From: Oleiagrimonas citrea
GTDB taxonomy: Bacteria > Pseudomonadota > Gammaproteobacteria > Xanthomonadales > Rhodanobacteraceae
Direction of reading: 5' to 3'
Assembly (NCBI RefSeq): GCF_012395255.1
Contig: NZ_JAAZQD010000003.1
Location: 310,001-374,000 of the forward strand
DNA length: 64,000 bases
Part shown: piece after piece, positions 19,279 through 28,218 of the stretch
Layout: every line of letters begins with the position of its first letter
How positions within the stretch are numbered: the stretch's first letter is position 1
Notes under the pieces: generated by a model
Seen by the model: only the letters and a program-made list of their open reading frames with translations
The model's database searches: none
What the model was told of the DNA's origin: nothing
Translations under genes and position numbers: made by a program

Positions 19279-21344
19279 TGAAGAATCTTTTCGAACAATT
19301 GCTGGGAAGCAAGCGCGACCTCGCTTTGGTGCTGGCGATGATCGGAATTCTGATCATCCTGTTCATGCCCATTCCGCCTGGGTTGCTCGACTTTCTGCTG
19401 ATCCTGAATCTGAGTGCCGCCCTGCTGGTGCTCCTGATCACCTTCTTCACCGAAACGCCGTTACGTTTTTCCACGTTCCCGTCGCTGTTGCTCATCACGA
19501 CATTGTTCCGGCTGGCGCTGAACATCTCGGCGACGCGTCTGATTCTCGGCCATGGCGAGGCCGGTCGCGTGATCCATGCGATCGGCTCATTCGTGGTAGG
19601 CGGCAATTACGTGATCGGCCTCGTCGTCTTCCTGATTCTCGTGGTGGTCCAGTATGTGGTGGTCACCAACGGCGCCCAGCGCGTGGCCGAAGTGGCGGCG
19701 CGATTCACGCTCGACAGCATGCCCGGCAAGCAGATGAGCATCGACGCCGACATGAATATGGGGCTGATCGACGAATACGAGGCGCGCGACCGACGCGCCA
19801 AGATCGAACGCGAGGCCAGCTTCTACGGTGCGATGGACGGCGCGACCAAGTTCGTCAAGGGCGACGCCATCGCCGGCATCGTCATCATCCTGATCGACAT
19901 CGTCGGCGGTCTTGCCATCGGTATGGCGCAACACGGCATGACCTGGGCCGACGCCGCGCATCGTTACACGTTGCTCACCGTTGGCGACGGCATCGTCACG
20001 CAGATTCCGGCGCTGGTCATCGCCGTTGCGACCGGCATCATCATCACGCGCGCGGCGACGGATGCGCAGCTGGGTACGGAAGTCGTGCGTCAGGTGCTGT
20101 CCAATTCCCGCACGCTGTTCATCGTTGCGCTCGCACTGCTGGCCTTGCTGGTACTGCCCGGTCTGCCGGCCCTTCCGGTGGCCCTGGTGCTGGCAGGTGT
20201 GCTCGCACTCGCGATTTTCACGGTGCGCGAAAAGCGTGCGGAAGTCTCCGAACAGATCCTTCCCGAACAACCTGCCGGAGCGGAAAGCGAGGAAGACATC
20301 TATGCGTTGCTCCGCATCAATCCGGTAGAACTGCACCTCAATGCCGCGCTGATGCGTGGGTTGGAGGAGCGGTCGGTCGAGCTGTCCGAACAGATCGCCA
20401 ATTTCCGCAAGAAGTTCGCGCTCGACTGGGGCTTCGTTCTTCCCAAGGTAGTGATTCGCCAGGATCACCCCGTGGGGACCGACAGCTACGAGATTCACGT
20501 GCAGGGCGCCCGTACCGGGCGAGGGCAGCTGCAGCTCGATGCGCTGCTTGCCATCAGCCCGGGCGGCAAGCGGGCGAAGCTGGAAGGCGAAGCGACGAAG
20601 GATCCGGCCTACGGTTTGCCGGCGGTGTGGATTAGTCCGGAGCAGCGGCAGTTTGCCCGTGGTGCGGGATACACGCTGGTGGACCCGGAAACGGTGCTGC
20701 TGACCCATCTGGGCGAGGTGTGCAAACGCCAGATGCCGGAATTGCTCACGCGGGCGGAAACCGAGCGTCTGATCCAGCCGGTGCGGGAAAAGATGGGCAC
20801 GCTGCTGGACGAACTGGTGCCGGCGGTCATGTCGTACAGCGACATCCAGAAGGTGTTCCAGGAGTTGCTACGCGAGCACGTGAGCATCCGCAACGTCGGG
20901 ACCATTCTCGAAGTGCTGGCCGATGCCGGGAAGACGATCAAGCAGCCCGACGGTCTGGTCGAGCGCGTGCGCGAGCGGCTCGGGCCGGAAATCTGCCAGA
21001 AGCTCTGCGACAACCAGGGCGTGTTGCACGTCCTGACGCTGGATCCGGCGCTCGAGCGCTCGATCATCAGCACGGCGCGCACGTCCGAAGGCCATGCGCT
21101 GCTGCTGAACGACGCCAAGCAACTGGATGCGCTGCTCTCGAACATCGCCAAGCAGGCGGACGCGATGATGGCGCAGAACCTGTTCCCGGTTCTGCTGTGC
21201 CAGAGCGTGATTCGTCGTCAGGTCCGCAAGCTTCTGCAGCGTGCGCTGCCGCACGTGGCGATTGTGGGCATCAACGAAGTTTCATCAACGATCTCGGTGC
21301 GTTCGTTCAGCGTGGTAGCTGCGAACGTTGCCGAGGCGGCTTGA
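19278..21344 (+). CDS. flhA: Flagellar export gate protein FlhA
   Basis: A 688-residue export gate component: about eight N-terminal membrane segments (residues 15-310), the conserved FHIPEP-type loop region GDAIAGIVIILIDIVGG, and a large cytoplasmic domain (about 340-688) that forms the docking nonamer for chaperone-substrate complexes. Length is normal and I see no truncation. ATG 19278 overlaps the flhB stop; a longer frame opening inside flhB is not used. Confidence 0.96.
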   Translation: MKNLFEQLLGSKRDLALVLAMIGILIILFMPIPPGLLDFLLILNLSAALLVLLITFFTETPLRFSTFPSLLLITTLFRLALNISATRLILGHGEAGRVIHAIGSFVVGGNYVIGLVVFLILVVVQYVVVTNGAQRVAEVAARFTLDSMPGKQMSIDADMNMGLIDEYEARDRRAKIEREASFYGAMDGATKFVKGDAIAGIVIILIDIVGGLAIGMAQHGMTWADAAHRYTLLTVGDGIVTQIPALVIAVATGIIITRAATDAQLGTEVVRQVLSNSRTLFIVALALLALLVLPGLPALPVALVLAGVLALAIFTVREKRAEVSEQILPEQPAGAESEEDIYALLRINPVELHLNAALMRGLEERSVELSEQIANFRKKFALDWGFVLPKVVIRQDHPVGTDSYEIHVQGARTGRGQLQLDALLAISPGGKRAKLEGEATKDPAYGLPAVWISPEQRQFARGAGYTLVDPETVLLTHLGEVCKRQMPELLTRAETERLIQPVREKMGTLLDELVPAVMSYSDIQKVFQELLREHVSIRNVGTILEVLADAGKTIKQPDGLVERVRERLGPEICQKLCDNQGVLHVLTLDPALERSIISTARTSEGHALLLNDAKQLDALLSNIAKQADAMMAQNLFPVLLCQSVIRRQVRKLLQRALPHVAIVGINEVSSTISVRSFSVVAANVAEAA

Positions 21345-21354
21345 AGGAGAAGTC

Positions 21355-22032
21355 ATGGACAGCACGCTTTCCGGCATCACCAGAGCCCTCTCGCGTGACG
21401 TGGAGGCGCTGGATGTAGTCAGCCAGAACATATCCAACATGCGCACGCCGGGTTATCGCGCCGAGCACATCACGCAGGATTTCGCGCAGCGGGTGGCCCA
21501 GGCGCGCCTGCAGCTCGATCTCTCCGATGGCGCGATCGAACAGACCGGGCGTCAGCTCGATGTGGCGCTGCAGGGAAACGGCTTCTTCATGGTCGATGCG
21601 GGGGGGCAGAGCCTGCTTTCCCGCGACGGTCAGTTGCAGGTCGATGCGAACGGCATCCTGACCGATGCAGCGGGTCATCCGGTGCTCGGCGAGTCGGGAC
21701 CGATTCAGACGGATGGAAACCCGATCTCGATTCGTAGCAACGGCGAAATCGTTCAGGCCGGTCATGTCATCGACCGCATCCGCATGGTCGGGATCGGCCA
21801 GCCGGAGCGACTGCAGGGGGTCGGCAACGGACTCTATGCCTACGACGGCGAGATCGTCGACTGGAACGGCATGATCCACGCCGGCGCGCTGGAGGCCGCC
21901 AACGTCAAACCGGGCGAGGAAATGATCCGACTGATGCAGGTGACGCGCCACGCGCAGACCCTGCAGCACGCCGCGCAGGCATACGACCAGGTTCTTCAGA
22001 CCGGCATCAGCCAACTCGGAAAACAGGGGTAG
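21355..22032 (+). CDS. flgF: Flagellar rod protein FlgF-like
   Basis: A 225-residue rod/hook-family protein. The N-terminal VVSQNISNMRTPGYRAE is the conserved flagellar axial motif (SxNIxNxxTPGY) and the C-terminal EEMIRLMQVTRHAQTLQHAA matches the coiled axial helix. AAGGAGA precedes the ATG. It directly precedes flgG, as in canonical clusters. FlgF is a proximal rod component exported through the gate. Confidence 0.9.
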   Translation: MDSTLSGITRALSRDVEALDVVSQNISNMRTPGYRAEHITQDFAQRVAQARLQLDLSDGAIEQTGRQLDVALQGNGFFMVDAGGQSLLSRDGQLQVDANGILTDAAGHPVLGESGPIQTDGNPISIRSNGEIVQAGHVIDRIRMVGIGQPERLQGVGNGLYAYDGEIVDWNGMIHAGALEAANVKPGEEMIRLMQVTRHAQTLQHAAQAYDQVLQTGISQLGKQG

Positions 22033-22040
22033 GACTCATC

Positions 22041-22808
22041 ATGATCGATGCTCTTTACATTGCCGCCTCGGGTTTGCAGGGCGAACAGACTCAGATCGAC
22101 ACGATCTCGAACAACATGGCCAACATGCAGACGCCGGGATTCAAGCGTTCCCGGGTCAGCTTCCAGAACATCGCGGCGATCACGCCGCAGGAAGTCGCGG
22201 CCGGTCAGCAGGCGCTGTCCGCGGGAGAGGGCACGGAGACGCTGCCCGTGCACGCGGACTTCACCGACGGCACGTTGAAGCAGACTTCCAACCCGCTCGA
22301 TCTCGCCGTGCAGGGGAAGGGCTTCTTCGAGGTCACGACCGAGGCGGGCGATCGCCTGTACACCCGTGACGGCCAGTTTCACGTCGACGCCCAGGGCTAC
22401 CTGGTCACGGCGGGAGGCAACCGGCTCTCCAGCGATCTGCAGATTCCGCCGGATGCGAAAGACGTCAAGATCGACACGAACGGGCGCGTGATGGCGACGC
22501 TCGGTACCGATACCGAACCGACCGAGCTGGGCCAGATCGAACTGGCCGTGTTCCCCAGTGATTCGGGCTTGCAGCCGGTTGGCAACAACGCGTTCATGCC
22601 CACCGCCGATTCCGGTGAGCCGAGCATCGGGCGTCCCAACCAGTCCGGTTTCGGGACGGTGCACCAGGGCATGGTGGAGCAGGCCAATGTCGACATGGTT
22701 CACGAGATGACGTCGCTGGTGCTGGCGCAGCGTGCATATCAGCTCAACGCACGTGTGCTCCAGGCTGCGGATCAGATCCTGGACACGATCAACAACCTGC
22801 GCCGCTGA
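22041..22808 (+). CDS. flgG: Flagellar distal rod protein FlgG
   Basis: A 255-residue distal rod subunit. MIDALYIAASGLQGEQTQID and SNNMANMQTPGFKRSRV at the N-terminus, GKGFFEVTTEAGDRLYTRDG in the middle, and VHEMTSLVLAQRAYQLNARV plus AADQILDTINNLRR at the C-terminus are all canonical for FlgG. The rod it builds crosses the peptidoglycan. Spacing to flgF is 8 bp and its stop overlaps the flgA start. Confidence 0.95.
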   Translation: MIDALYIAASGLQGEQTQIDTISNNMANMQTPGFKRSRVSFQNIAAITPQEVAAGQQALSAGEGTETLPVHADFTDGTLKQTSNPLDLAVQGKGFFEVTTEAGDRLYTRDGQFHVDAQGYLVTAGGNRLSSDLQIPPDAKDVKIDTNGRVMATLGTDTEPTELGQIELAVFPSDSGLQPVGNNAFMPTADSGEPSIGRPNQSGFGTVHQGMVEQANVDMVHEMTSLVLAQRAYQLNARVLQAADQILDTINNLRR

Positions 22809-23509
22809 TGCTGACGAACCTCCTGGCCATGCTGATGCTCGCGACCTCGGTCCATGCCTCTGCCCCGAACGGTGCGCATTACCAGACCGTGCCGACGGCG
22901 CGCCTGGTGCGCAGCGCGCGTGCCGTGCTGCCGGCGAAGCCGGTATCGACGCATGCCTCCGTGATCGGTGCGCCGAAGGCTCTGCGCGTTCCGCGCGGCA
23001 AGGTCTCGCTGCGTGCAGTCCGGCCTTCCGGGCATTGGCCGCGCGCGCGTGTGGCGGTGCCGGTGCGGGTTCTTGTCGATGGCGTCGCACGCGGGCAGGC
23101 GACGATCTGGTTCGCAGTCCGTGCACCGGCTTCGGGATGGGTCTTCCGAGGCGACATGCCCGCGGACGCCAAGGTGGACGCATCGGATGTGGTCACCGGC
23201 GATTTCGATCGTGCACGCATCCACAGCGTTCCGGTGCAGAACATGAGCCGCCTTTCGGATATGCGCCTGAAACACGCCGTGATGGCGGGCATGCCGGTCG
23301 TTCAGGGCGATTTCGAAGCCGTGCCGATGGTCGACGCACAGTCCCGCGTGGAGGTCCATCTGGCCATGGGCAACATCCGTATGGAAGTGAAGGGGCAGGC
23401 GCTGGCCTCCGGTGGACACGGAGACGTGATCCCGGTGCTGGTGCACGGCGCCAGTGCGCCGGTGCGCGCAAGAGTGCAATCGCAAGGAGTGGTCCAAGTT
23501 GTTCAATGA
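22808..23509 (+). CDS. flgA: P-ring assembly chaperone FlgA
   Basis: A 233-residue periplasmic protein: signal peptide MLTNLLAMLMLATSVHASA, then a variable region and a C-terminal SAF-like domain (about 145-233) with RLSDMRLKHAVMAGMPVVQG and VEVHLAMGNIRMEVKGQALA. The family helps FlgI assemble the P ring. It lies between flgG and flgH and overlaps both, unlike many clusters where flgA is separate. Confidence 0.88.
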   Translation: MLTNLLAMLMLATSVHASAPNGAHYQTVPTARLVRSARAVLPAKPVSTHASVIGAPKALRVPRGKVSLRAVRPSGHWPRARVAVPVRVLVDGVARGQATIWFAVRAPASGWVFRGDMPADAKVDASDVVTGDFDRARIHSVPVQNMSRLSDMRLKHAVMAGMPVVQGDFEAVPMVDAQSRVEVHLAMGNIRMEVKGQALASGGHGDVIPVLVHGASAPVRARVQSQGVVQVVQ

Positions 23510-24116
23510 ATCCAAAACATCTGTCCGGATCGGGCTCTGTCTGTTCCTGCTCGTTTCGTCGGGCGCATGGGCGCAGCAGCGCGCCAGCACGGATACGCCG
23601 CCGGGTTCACTGATCCAGCCGGATTCGTATCGCAGTCTGGTGGCGGACCGTCGCGCACATGAAGTCGGTGACATGCTGACCGTGCTGATTGTCGAGACGG
23701 CCCGGGCCAGCGCCAGCGCGAATACCAACGCGGCGAGTGGCGTTCGGCTCGACGGTCAATTACAGGCGCATCGTCTGACGCACGATTACGGTCTCGGACT
23801 CTCCGGTTCAGATGCAGGGCAGGGGCAGACCACGCGCGCGGGTGTGCTGCAGGCGCAGCTCGCCGTTCGCGTGACGGCGGTCGAGCCGGGCGGAATTCTG
23901 CATGTGCGCGGAGAACAGACCGTCGTGATCAACGGCGAGAAGCAGCGCATCGCCCTGACCGGGCTGGTGCGCGAAGCAGACATCCTTGCGACGAACGAAT
24001 TGCCCTCCGACCGCATCAGTGACGCGAAGATCGAGTTCACGGGACACGGCGATGTCTCCGCGTCGCAGCGGCAGAGTTTCATCTACCGGTTCATGAAATG
24101 GCTGAGGTTGCTGTGA
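23499..24116 (+). CDS. flgH: L-ring protein FlgH, without a lipobox
   Basis: A 205-residue outer-membrane ring subunit. TTG at 23499 has AAGGAG 9 bp upstream and overlaps the flgA stop. The product matches FlgH in VGDMLTVLIVETARASASAN, VNPGG-like VEPGGILHVRGEQTVVINGE and the C-terminal SASQRQSFIYRFMKWL. FlgH is normally a lipoprotein with a TGC-type lipobox. Here the signal peptide ends SSGAWAQQ, with no cysteine at the cleavage site, so signal peptidase I processing is predicted. The only nearby Cys is inside the hydrophobic core (GLCLFLL). Outer-membrane anchoring may differ. Confidence 0.88.
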   Translation: MFNESKTSVRIGLCLFLLVSSGAWAQQRASTDTPPGSLIQPDSYRSLVADRRAHEVGDMLTVLIVETARASASANTNAASGVRLDGQLQAHRLTHDYGLGLSGSDAGQGQTTRAGVLQAQLAVRVTAVEPGGILHVRGEQTVVINGEKQRIALTGLVREADILATNELPSDRISDAKIEFTGHGDVSASQRQSFIYRFMKWLRLL

Positions 24117-25237
24117 TGCGTCGATGCACAATTCTTCTTGCGCTACTGCTGGTCGGCGCAGCGAATGCCGCGCTCGGCGCGAGCGGGCCGGTGCGATTGA
24201 AGGCGATCGCACGCATCGAGGGCGCGCGAGACAATGCGCTGACCGGATACGGCATCGTCATCGGCCTGGCCGGTTCCGGCGATTCCCGGAAGAACCTGGT
24301 CACCAGCCAGTCCGTGGCCAACGCCCTGAGTCACTATGGAATCAAGATCAGTCCGCAGGACCTTTCCACGCGTAACGTCGCCGCGGTGATGGTCACGGCC
24401 ACGCTTCCCGCGTTCGCCGAGTCCGGGCAGAAGATCGACGTCGAGGTGTCTTCTCTCGGCGACGCCAGAAGCTTGAGTGGGGGCATGTTGTTGTTGACTT
24501 CACTCAACGGCCCGGACGGCAAACTCTATGCCTTGGCGCAGGGTCCGGTTTCCGTCGGTGGTTATCTGGTGCGTTCGTTCGGGAGCCGGGACCAGCAGAA
24601 TCATCCGACCGTCGGCCGCGTGCCCGATGGCGCCACCATCGAGCGCGCGGCACCGCTGGGACTTTACGGCGACGGTCAATCGCTCGATGTCGTGCTGTAT
24701 CAGCCGGACTTCGTGACGGCAGAGCGTGTCGCCAATTCGATCAATGCGCATGTCTCCGGTGTGCGCGCCGAAGCGATTCACGCGGGAAAGATCGAGGTGC
24801 ATCTGGATCATCCGCGCAAGAACGTCGTCGGACTCATCGCGTCCATCGAGACTGTGCCGGTCACGCCGGATTCGGTCGCGCGCGTGGTCGTCAACGAACG
24901 CACCGGCACGGTGGTTTCCGGCGGTGACGTCAGTATCGGCGCGGTGACGGTCTCGCAGGGCGATCTTCGCATCGTCGTGCAGACGCACTACCAGGTTTCG
25001 CAGCCGGATGGAGCCTACATTCGCCCGTCGGGTGCGATCGGTACGGCCGTGGTGCCCGACACGCACATTCATGTCGGACAGCCGGAGGCGCGTGAAGTCT
25101 CGATTCCGGGAGGCGCGACGGTGGCGGATCTGATTTCCGCATTGCGCGCCGTGCATCTATCCACCAGGGACGTCATCACCGTGCTGCAGTCGATCAAGGC
25201 GGCTGGCGCGCTGCATGGCGAACTCGTTATCCAGTAA
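24116..25237 (+). CDS. flgI: P-ring protein FlgI
   Basis: A 373-residue periplasmic ring protein with signal peptide MRRCTILLALLLVGAANAAL. Conserved FlgI segments: RLKAIARIEGARDNALTGYG, GLAGSGDS, NVAAVMVTATLPAFAESGQK, and ARVVVNERTGTVVSGGDVSI near residue 255. The ATG overlaps the flgH stop (TGATG). It forms the peptidoglycan bushing around the rod. Retention of both P and L rings shows that the structure is built to cross the whole envelope. Confidence 0.95.
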   Translation: MRRCTILLALLLVGAANAALGASGPVRLKAIARIEGARDNALTGYGIVIGLAGSGDSRKNLVTSQSVANALSHYGIKISPQDLSTRNVAAVMVTATLPAFAESGQKIDVEVSSLGDARSLSGGMLLLTSLNGPDGKLYALAQGPVSVGGYLVRSFGSRDQQNHPTVGRVPDGATIERAAPLGLYGDGQSLDVVLYQPDFVTAERVANSINAHVSGVRAEAIHAGKIEVHLDHPRKNVVGLIASIETVPVTPDSVARVVVNERTGTVVSGGDVSIGAVTVSQGDLRIVVQTHYQVSQPDGAYIRPSGAIGTAVVPDTHIHVGQPEAREVSIPGGATVADLISALRAVHLSTRDVITVLQSIKAAGALHGELVIQ

Positions 25238-25247
25238 GGAGGGGCAT

Positions 25248-25616
25248 ATGGACATCACTACCGAAGCGGTTCGTGTCGGACTCGGCATGGCGCAGGCGCA
25301 GGCCTGGGCCGCGAGCGCCAACATCGCGGGCGTCGACGTGCCCGGCGCGAAGGTATACCGGACGGATTTTTCTGAGGCGCTCAATGCGCTCGATGCCGCA
25401 TCGCGGGATGTAGCCGGTGCGGGGAAGGCCCTCTCCGGCATGAGCTACGAACGGATCACGGATGGTATCGAGAAGGATCCGTCCCGCAGCGCGGATCAGG
25501 TCCGACTGGACGATCAGGTGGCGCAACTGAATATCGCCAACACCACGTATCGAACGTTGATCAACGGCCTTTCAAGGCACTACGCGTTGATGCAACTGGC
25601 CATCAAGGGGGAGTGA
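25248..25616 (+). CDS. flgB: Flagellar rod protein FlgB-like
   Basis: A 122-residue proximal rod protein. The first part is divergent (MDITTEAVRVGLGMAQAQAW, SANIAGVDVPGAK in place of the usual NxANxxTPG motif), but the C-terminal LDDQVAQLNIANTTYRTLIN and GLSRHYALMQLAIKGE follow the FlgB pattern. A strong AAGGAGGGG ribosome site lies upstream of ATG 25248. It is followed by flgC and fliE, as in canonical flgBC-fliE units. Confidence 0.82.
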   Translation: MDITTEAVRVGLGMAQAQAWAASANIAGVDVPGAKVYRTDFSEALNALDAASRDVAGAGKALSGMSYERITDGIEKDPSRSADQVRLDDQVAQLNIANTTYRTLINGLSRHYALMQLAIKGE

Positions 25617-25620
25617 TTGC

Positions 25621-26025
25621 ATGAGTATGGATGCGTTGTACGCCGTCAGCCGGTTCGGTCTCAATTACGAACGGCTTCGATTGCAGGCGGCCACCCAGAA
25701 CATCGCGATGTCCGACGTGCCGATGCGTCCGGGGACTTCCGCGCACGCGATGCAGGTCAATCTGGCCCCGGACTTTTCTCGGGTGCTGGATACGGGAGAC
25801 GCCTCCCGGATGTCGCTGCATGCGCAGGACGTCGCGCTGAAGAAAGTCCACGACCCGTCCAATCCGATGGCGGACGCGGACGGCATGGTGGCGTATCCGA
25901 AGATCGACCTTGTCGCGCAGATGGGCACCTTGCTCTCTGCCAGTCGCGCCTATGAAGCCAATGTTCGCGCCTTCAACGTCCTGCACGACATGACGCTGAC
26001 CGCACTCAACCTGGGAGAACGCTGA
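25621..26025 (+). CDS. flgC: Flagellar rod protein FlgC
   Basis: A 134-residue proximal rod subunit. The N-terminal SRFGLNYERLRLQAATQNIA and the C-terminal SASRAYEANVRAFNVLHDMT are canonical. Between them the KKVHDPSNPMADADGMVAYP segment matches the conserved FlgC loop (DPxHPxADxxGYV). The N-terminal motif reads MSDVPMRPG instead of ANxxTPG, so it is somewhat divergent. The stop overlaps the fliE start. Confidence 0.9.
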   Translation: MSMDALYAVSRFGLNYERLRLQAATQNIAMSDVPMRPGTSAHAMQVNLAPDFSRVLDTGDASRMSLHAQDVALKKVHDPSNPMADADGMVAYPKIDLVAQMGTLLSASRAYEANVRAFNVLHDMTLTALNLGER

Positions 26026-26324
26026 TGATGATCGATGCCGTGAACGCCGTCGGCGGTGCCGGGGCACTGAGCGTGGAACGGACCACTTCGGCGGCCAGCC
26101 CAGAGGTCGGATTCGACAAGATGCTGGGCGACGGACTGCACAGCTTGAACACGAAGATCAATGCCTCCGACGAGGTGCTGCGCGCCATGGCTGCCGGCAA
26201 GGACATCCCCGTGCACGAAGCAATGATGGTCATGGAACAGGCGCAGATGAGTCTGCAGTTCGCCGTGCAGGTGCGTAATCGGCTGGTGAGCGCCTATCAG
26301 CAGATCATGCAGATGCAGATCTGA
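26025..26324 (+). CDS. fliE: Basal-body junction protein FliE
   Basis: A 99-residue export substrate linking the MS ring to the rod. The C-terminal half VHEAMMVMEQAQMSLQFAVQ and VRNRLVSAYQQIMQMQI is the classic FliE signature. Overlaps flgC by one base (TGATG) and precedes fliF by 17 bp. Confidence 0.93.
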   Translation: MMIDAVNAVGGAGALSVERTTSAASPEVGFDKMLGDGLHSLNTKINASDEVLRAMAAGKDIPVHEAMMVMEQAQMSLQFAVQVRNRLVSAYQQIMQMQI

Positions 26325-26341
26325 TTTCGAGTATTCAGAAC

Positions 26342-27757
26342 ATGGCACAGTTTTTTCAGAATCTTTCGACACGCGCGCGCATCGGTTTCGCTGCGTTGGT
26401 CCTCGTCATTCTCGTGGCCGCGGGCGTTGCGATCTGGTGGACGATGCAGTCGACGTATTCCGTGCTGGCGCAGGATCTTCGTCCTGCCGATGCGACGGAA
26501 ATCAGCAGCGCGCTGTCGAAGTGGGGTATTCCCTATCGTTTCGAGAATGACGGCAAGAATCTGCTGATCCCCTCGGATCAGGTCTATCAGACGCGCATCA
26601 AGCTCGCCGAGCAGGATATCCCGCATGGTGGCGCTTCCGGCTTCGAACTGTTCAAGGACTCCGACTACGGCGTAACCGAGTTTGCGCAACGGGTGAACTA
26701 TCAACGCGCGCTCCAGGGCGAGCTGGAGCGCACGATCGATTCGATGCGGGAGATCCAGTATTCGCGCGTCCACCTGACGATTCATCATGCGGGGCTGTTC
26801 GATACCGGCAAGGAGGCCTCGAAGGCGGCCGTGACCCTGGTGCTGCGTCCTGGCCAGAGCATTCATCAGCGTCAGGTCCGCGGCATCCAGCGCCTGGTGG
26901 CCTCGGCCGTGGAGAGTCTGAAGCCGACGGCCGTGACCATTCTCGATCAGAGCGGTGCGGTGCTTTCCCGTTCCGGCGACGGCGTGCAGGGCGTGGGCGA
27001 CTTCGGGGACCGGATGGCCCAGCAGACGCGTATCGAGAACGAGCTGAAGGCGCAGGCGACTTCCTTGATCGAGCGCGCGCTCGGGACCAGGAAGTTCACG
27101 GTGTCCGTGGCCGTTCGATTGAATTACGACAAAGTCCATACCGTTCGCGATCGGCTGCTTGCCAATGGCAAGAGCGGTCGGGGACTGCTGGTGAGCGAGA
27201 AGAGCGATACCCGCCCGGGCGGAAGCGAGGTCAGCGGCAAGTCGCATCGCGACATTCATAGCCGTGAAGTCACCTATGCCCATGGCAAGGAGAGTCAGGA
27301 TGTCGTGCAGGCGCCCGGGCGCATCGAGAACATCTCGGTTGGCATCGTGATTCCCGGGGGGCTCGACAACAAGCAGGTCGTGGCGCTGGATCGCGTTGTC
27401 TCGGCCGGCCTCGGCATGGATGCGGCGCGAGGGGACCATATCGACATCGCCAGCGTGCATCCCGTGAGTGCGACCATGCCGGCGCATGCCGCATCGGCAA
27501 CGTCGTCGAATCGGTTCGCGGTTTCGGCCCATGCTCCGGTCATGAAGTCCCAGAGGCACGTACGCGCCGGGGTCTGGTCCGCAGTTCGCGATTGGCGCGC
27601 ATGGGGTATGTACGCCGCATTGGCGGTGGTGCTGGTCCTGCTGATCATGGTGATCTTCCTGGCGCGGCGCAGCCGCGGCAAGAAGCGGATGTCGCCGGAA
27701 GAGCGCGATCGCGTGCTCGACCAGATCCGGCAGTGGTGCAGGGAGCCGGTGGCATGA
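26342..27757 (+). CDS. fliF: MS-ring protein FliF (short)
   Basis: A 471-residue MS-ring subunit, shorter than the usual 540-570. N-terminal membrane segment at residues 14-33, ring-building domains (about 45-230) with DLRPADATEISSALSKWGIP and FAQRVNYQRALQGELERTID, a shortened periplasmic loop, a second membrane segment near 423-441 and a cytoplasmic tail ending RDRVLDQIRQWCREPVA. That tail resembles the FliG-binding FliF C-terminus (VxxxIRxWL), so FliG contact is probably kept. Its stop overlaps the start of the FliG-like gene (ATGA). Confidence 0.93.
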   Translation: MAQFFQNLSTRARIGFAALVLVILVAAGVAIWWTMQSTYSVLAQDLRPADATEISSALSKWGIPYRFENDGKNLLIPSDQVYQTRIKLAEQDIPHGGASGFELFKDSDYGVTEFAQRVNYQRALQGELERTIDSMREIQYSRVHLTIHHAGLFDTGKEASKAAVTLVLRPGQSIHQRQVRGIQRLVASAVESLKPTAVTILDQSGAVLSRSGDGVQGVGDFGDRMAQQTRIENELKAQATSLIERALGTRKFTVSVAVRLNYDKVHTVRDRLLANGKSGRGLLVSEKSDTRPGGSEVSGKSHRDIHSREVTYAHGKESQDVVQAPGRIENISVGIVIPGGLDNKQVVALDRVVSAGLGMDAARGDHIDIASVHPVSATMPAHAASATSSNRFAVSAHAPVMKSQRHVRAGVWSAVRDWRAWGMYAALAVVLVLLIMVIFLARRSRGKKRMSPEERDRVLDQIRQWCREPVA

Positions 27758-28218
27758 ATCCGCTCGAGGCACGCAAGGCCGCTCTCGCGCTGGCCGCCAT
27801 GCACCGGTCGGACCGGGCCTGGATCCTGCGCCGCCTGCCTGCGGACGAAGCAGCCCAGCTGCGCAGCATGAGCCGCAAGCTGCGGTCCATGGGTGAAGTC
27901 ACGCCCGAGCTGGTCTCTTGTGTGCAGGAGGAGCTGGACGACGGAAGCGTGTACGCCGTGCCGCCGCCGCCGCAGGAACTCCTTCTCGCCCTGCGCGATC
28001 TTTCTCCGTACTGGGCCGCCACGGCTTTGCGCGCCTGCGCGCCCGATCATCTGGACATGTATGCAGCCAACTGCACGCCGGAACGGGCGGCTTCGGTGCG
28101 CGCGTGTTTCGAGTGCTTGCCCGATCGTTTGCCGAAAGGCTATGCCCACGCGGTTGCCGAGCGGATGCATGCGCGGACTTCCGCCAACGATGCGGTCCGG
28201 GAGGGAAGCGAGTCATGA
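27754..28218 (+). CDS. fliG: FliG N-domain stub (no torque-generating domains)
   Basis: A 154-residue protein in the fliG slot between fliF and fliH. Residues 7-60 follow the FliG N-terminal domain: RKAALALAAMHRSDRAWILR, RLPADEAAQLRSMSRKLRSM, GEVTPELVSCVQEEL. Full FliG is about 330-340 residues with a middle domain (EHPQ motif) and a C-terminal charged helix that contacts MotA. Neither is present. The gene is not broken: it has ATGA overlaps with both neighbours and a natural stop. I infer a scaffold that ties FliF to the reduced C ring but cannot generate rotation. The C-terminal half (about 65-154) is helical and unrecognised. Confidence 0.72.
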   Translation: MNPLEARKAALALAAMHRSDRAWILRRLPADEAAQLRSMSRKLRSMGEVTPELVSCVQEELDDGSVYAVPPPPQELLLALRDLSPYWAATALRACAPDHLDMYAANCTPERAASVRACFECLPDRLPKGYAHAVAERMHARTSANDAVREGSES

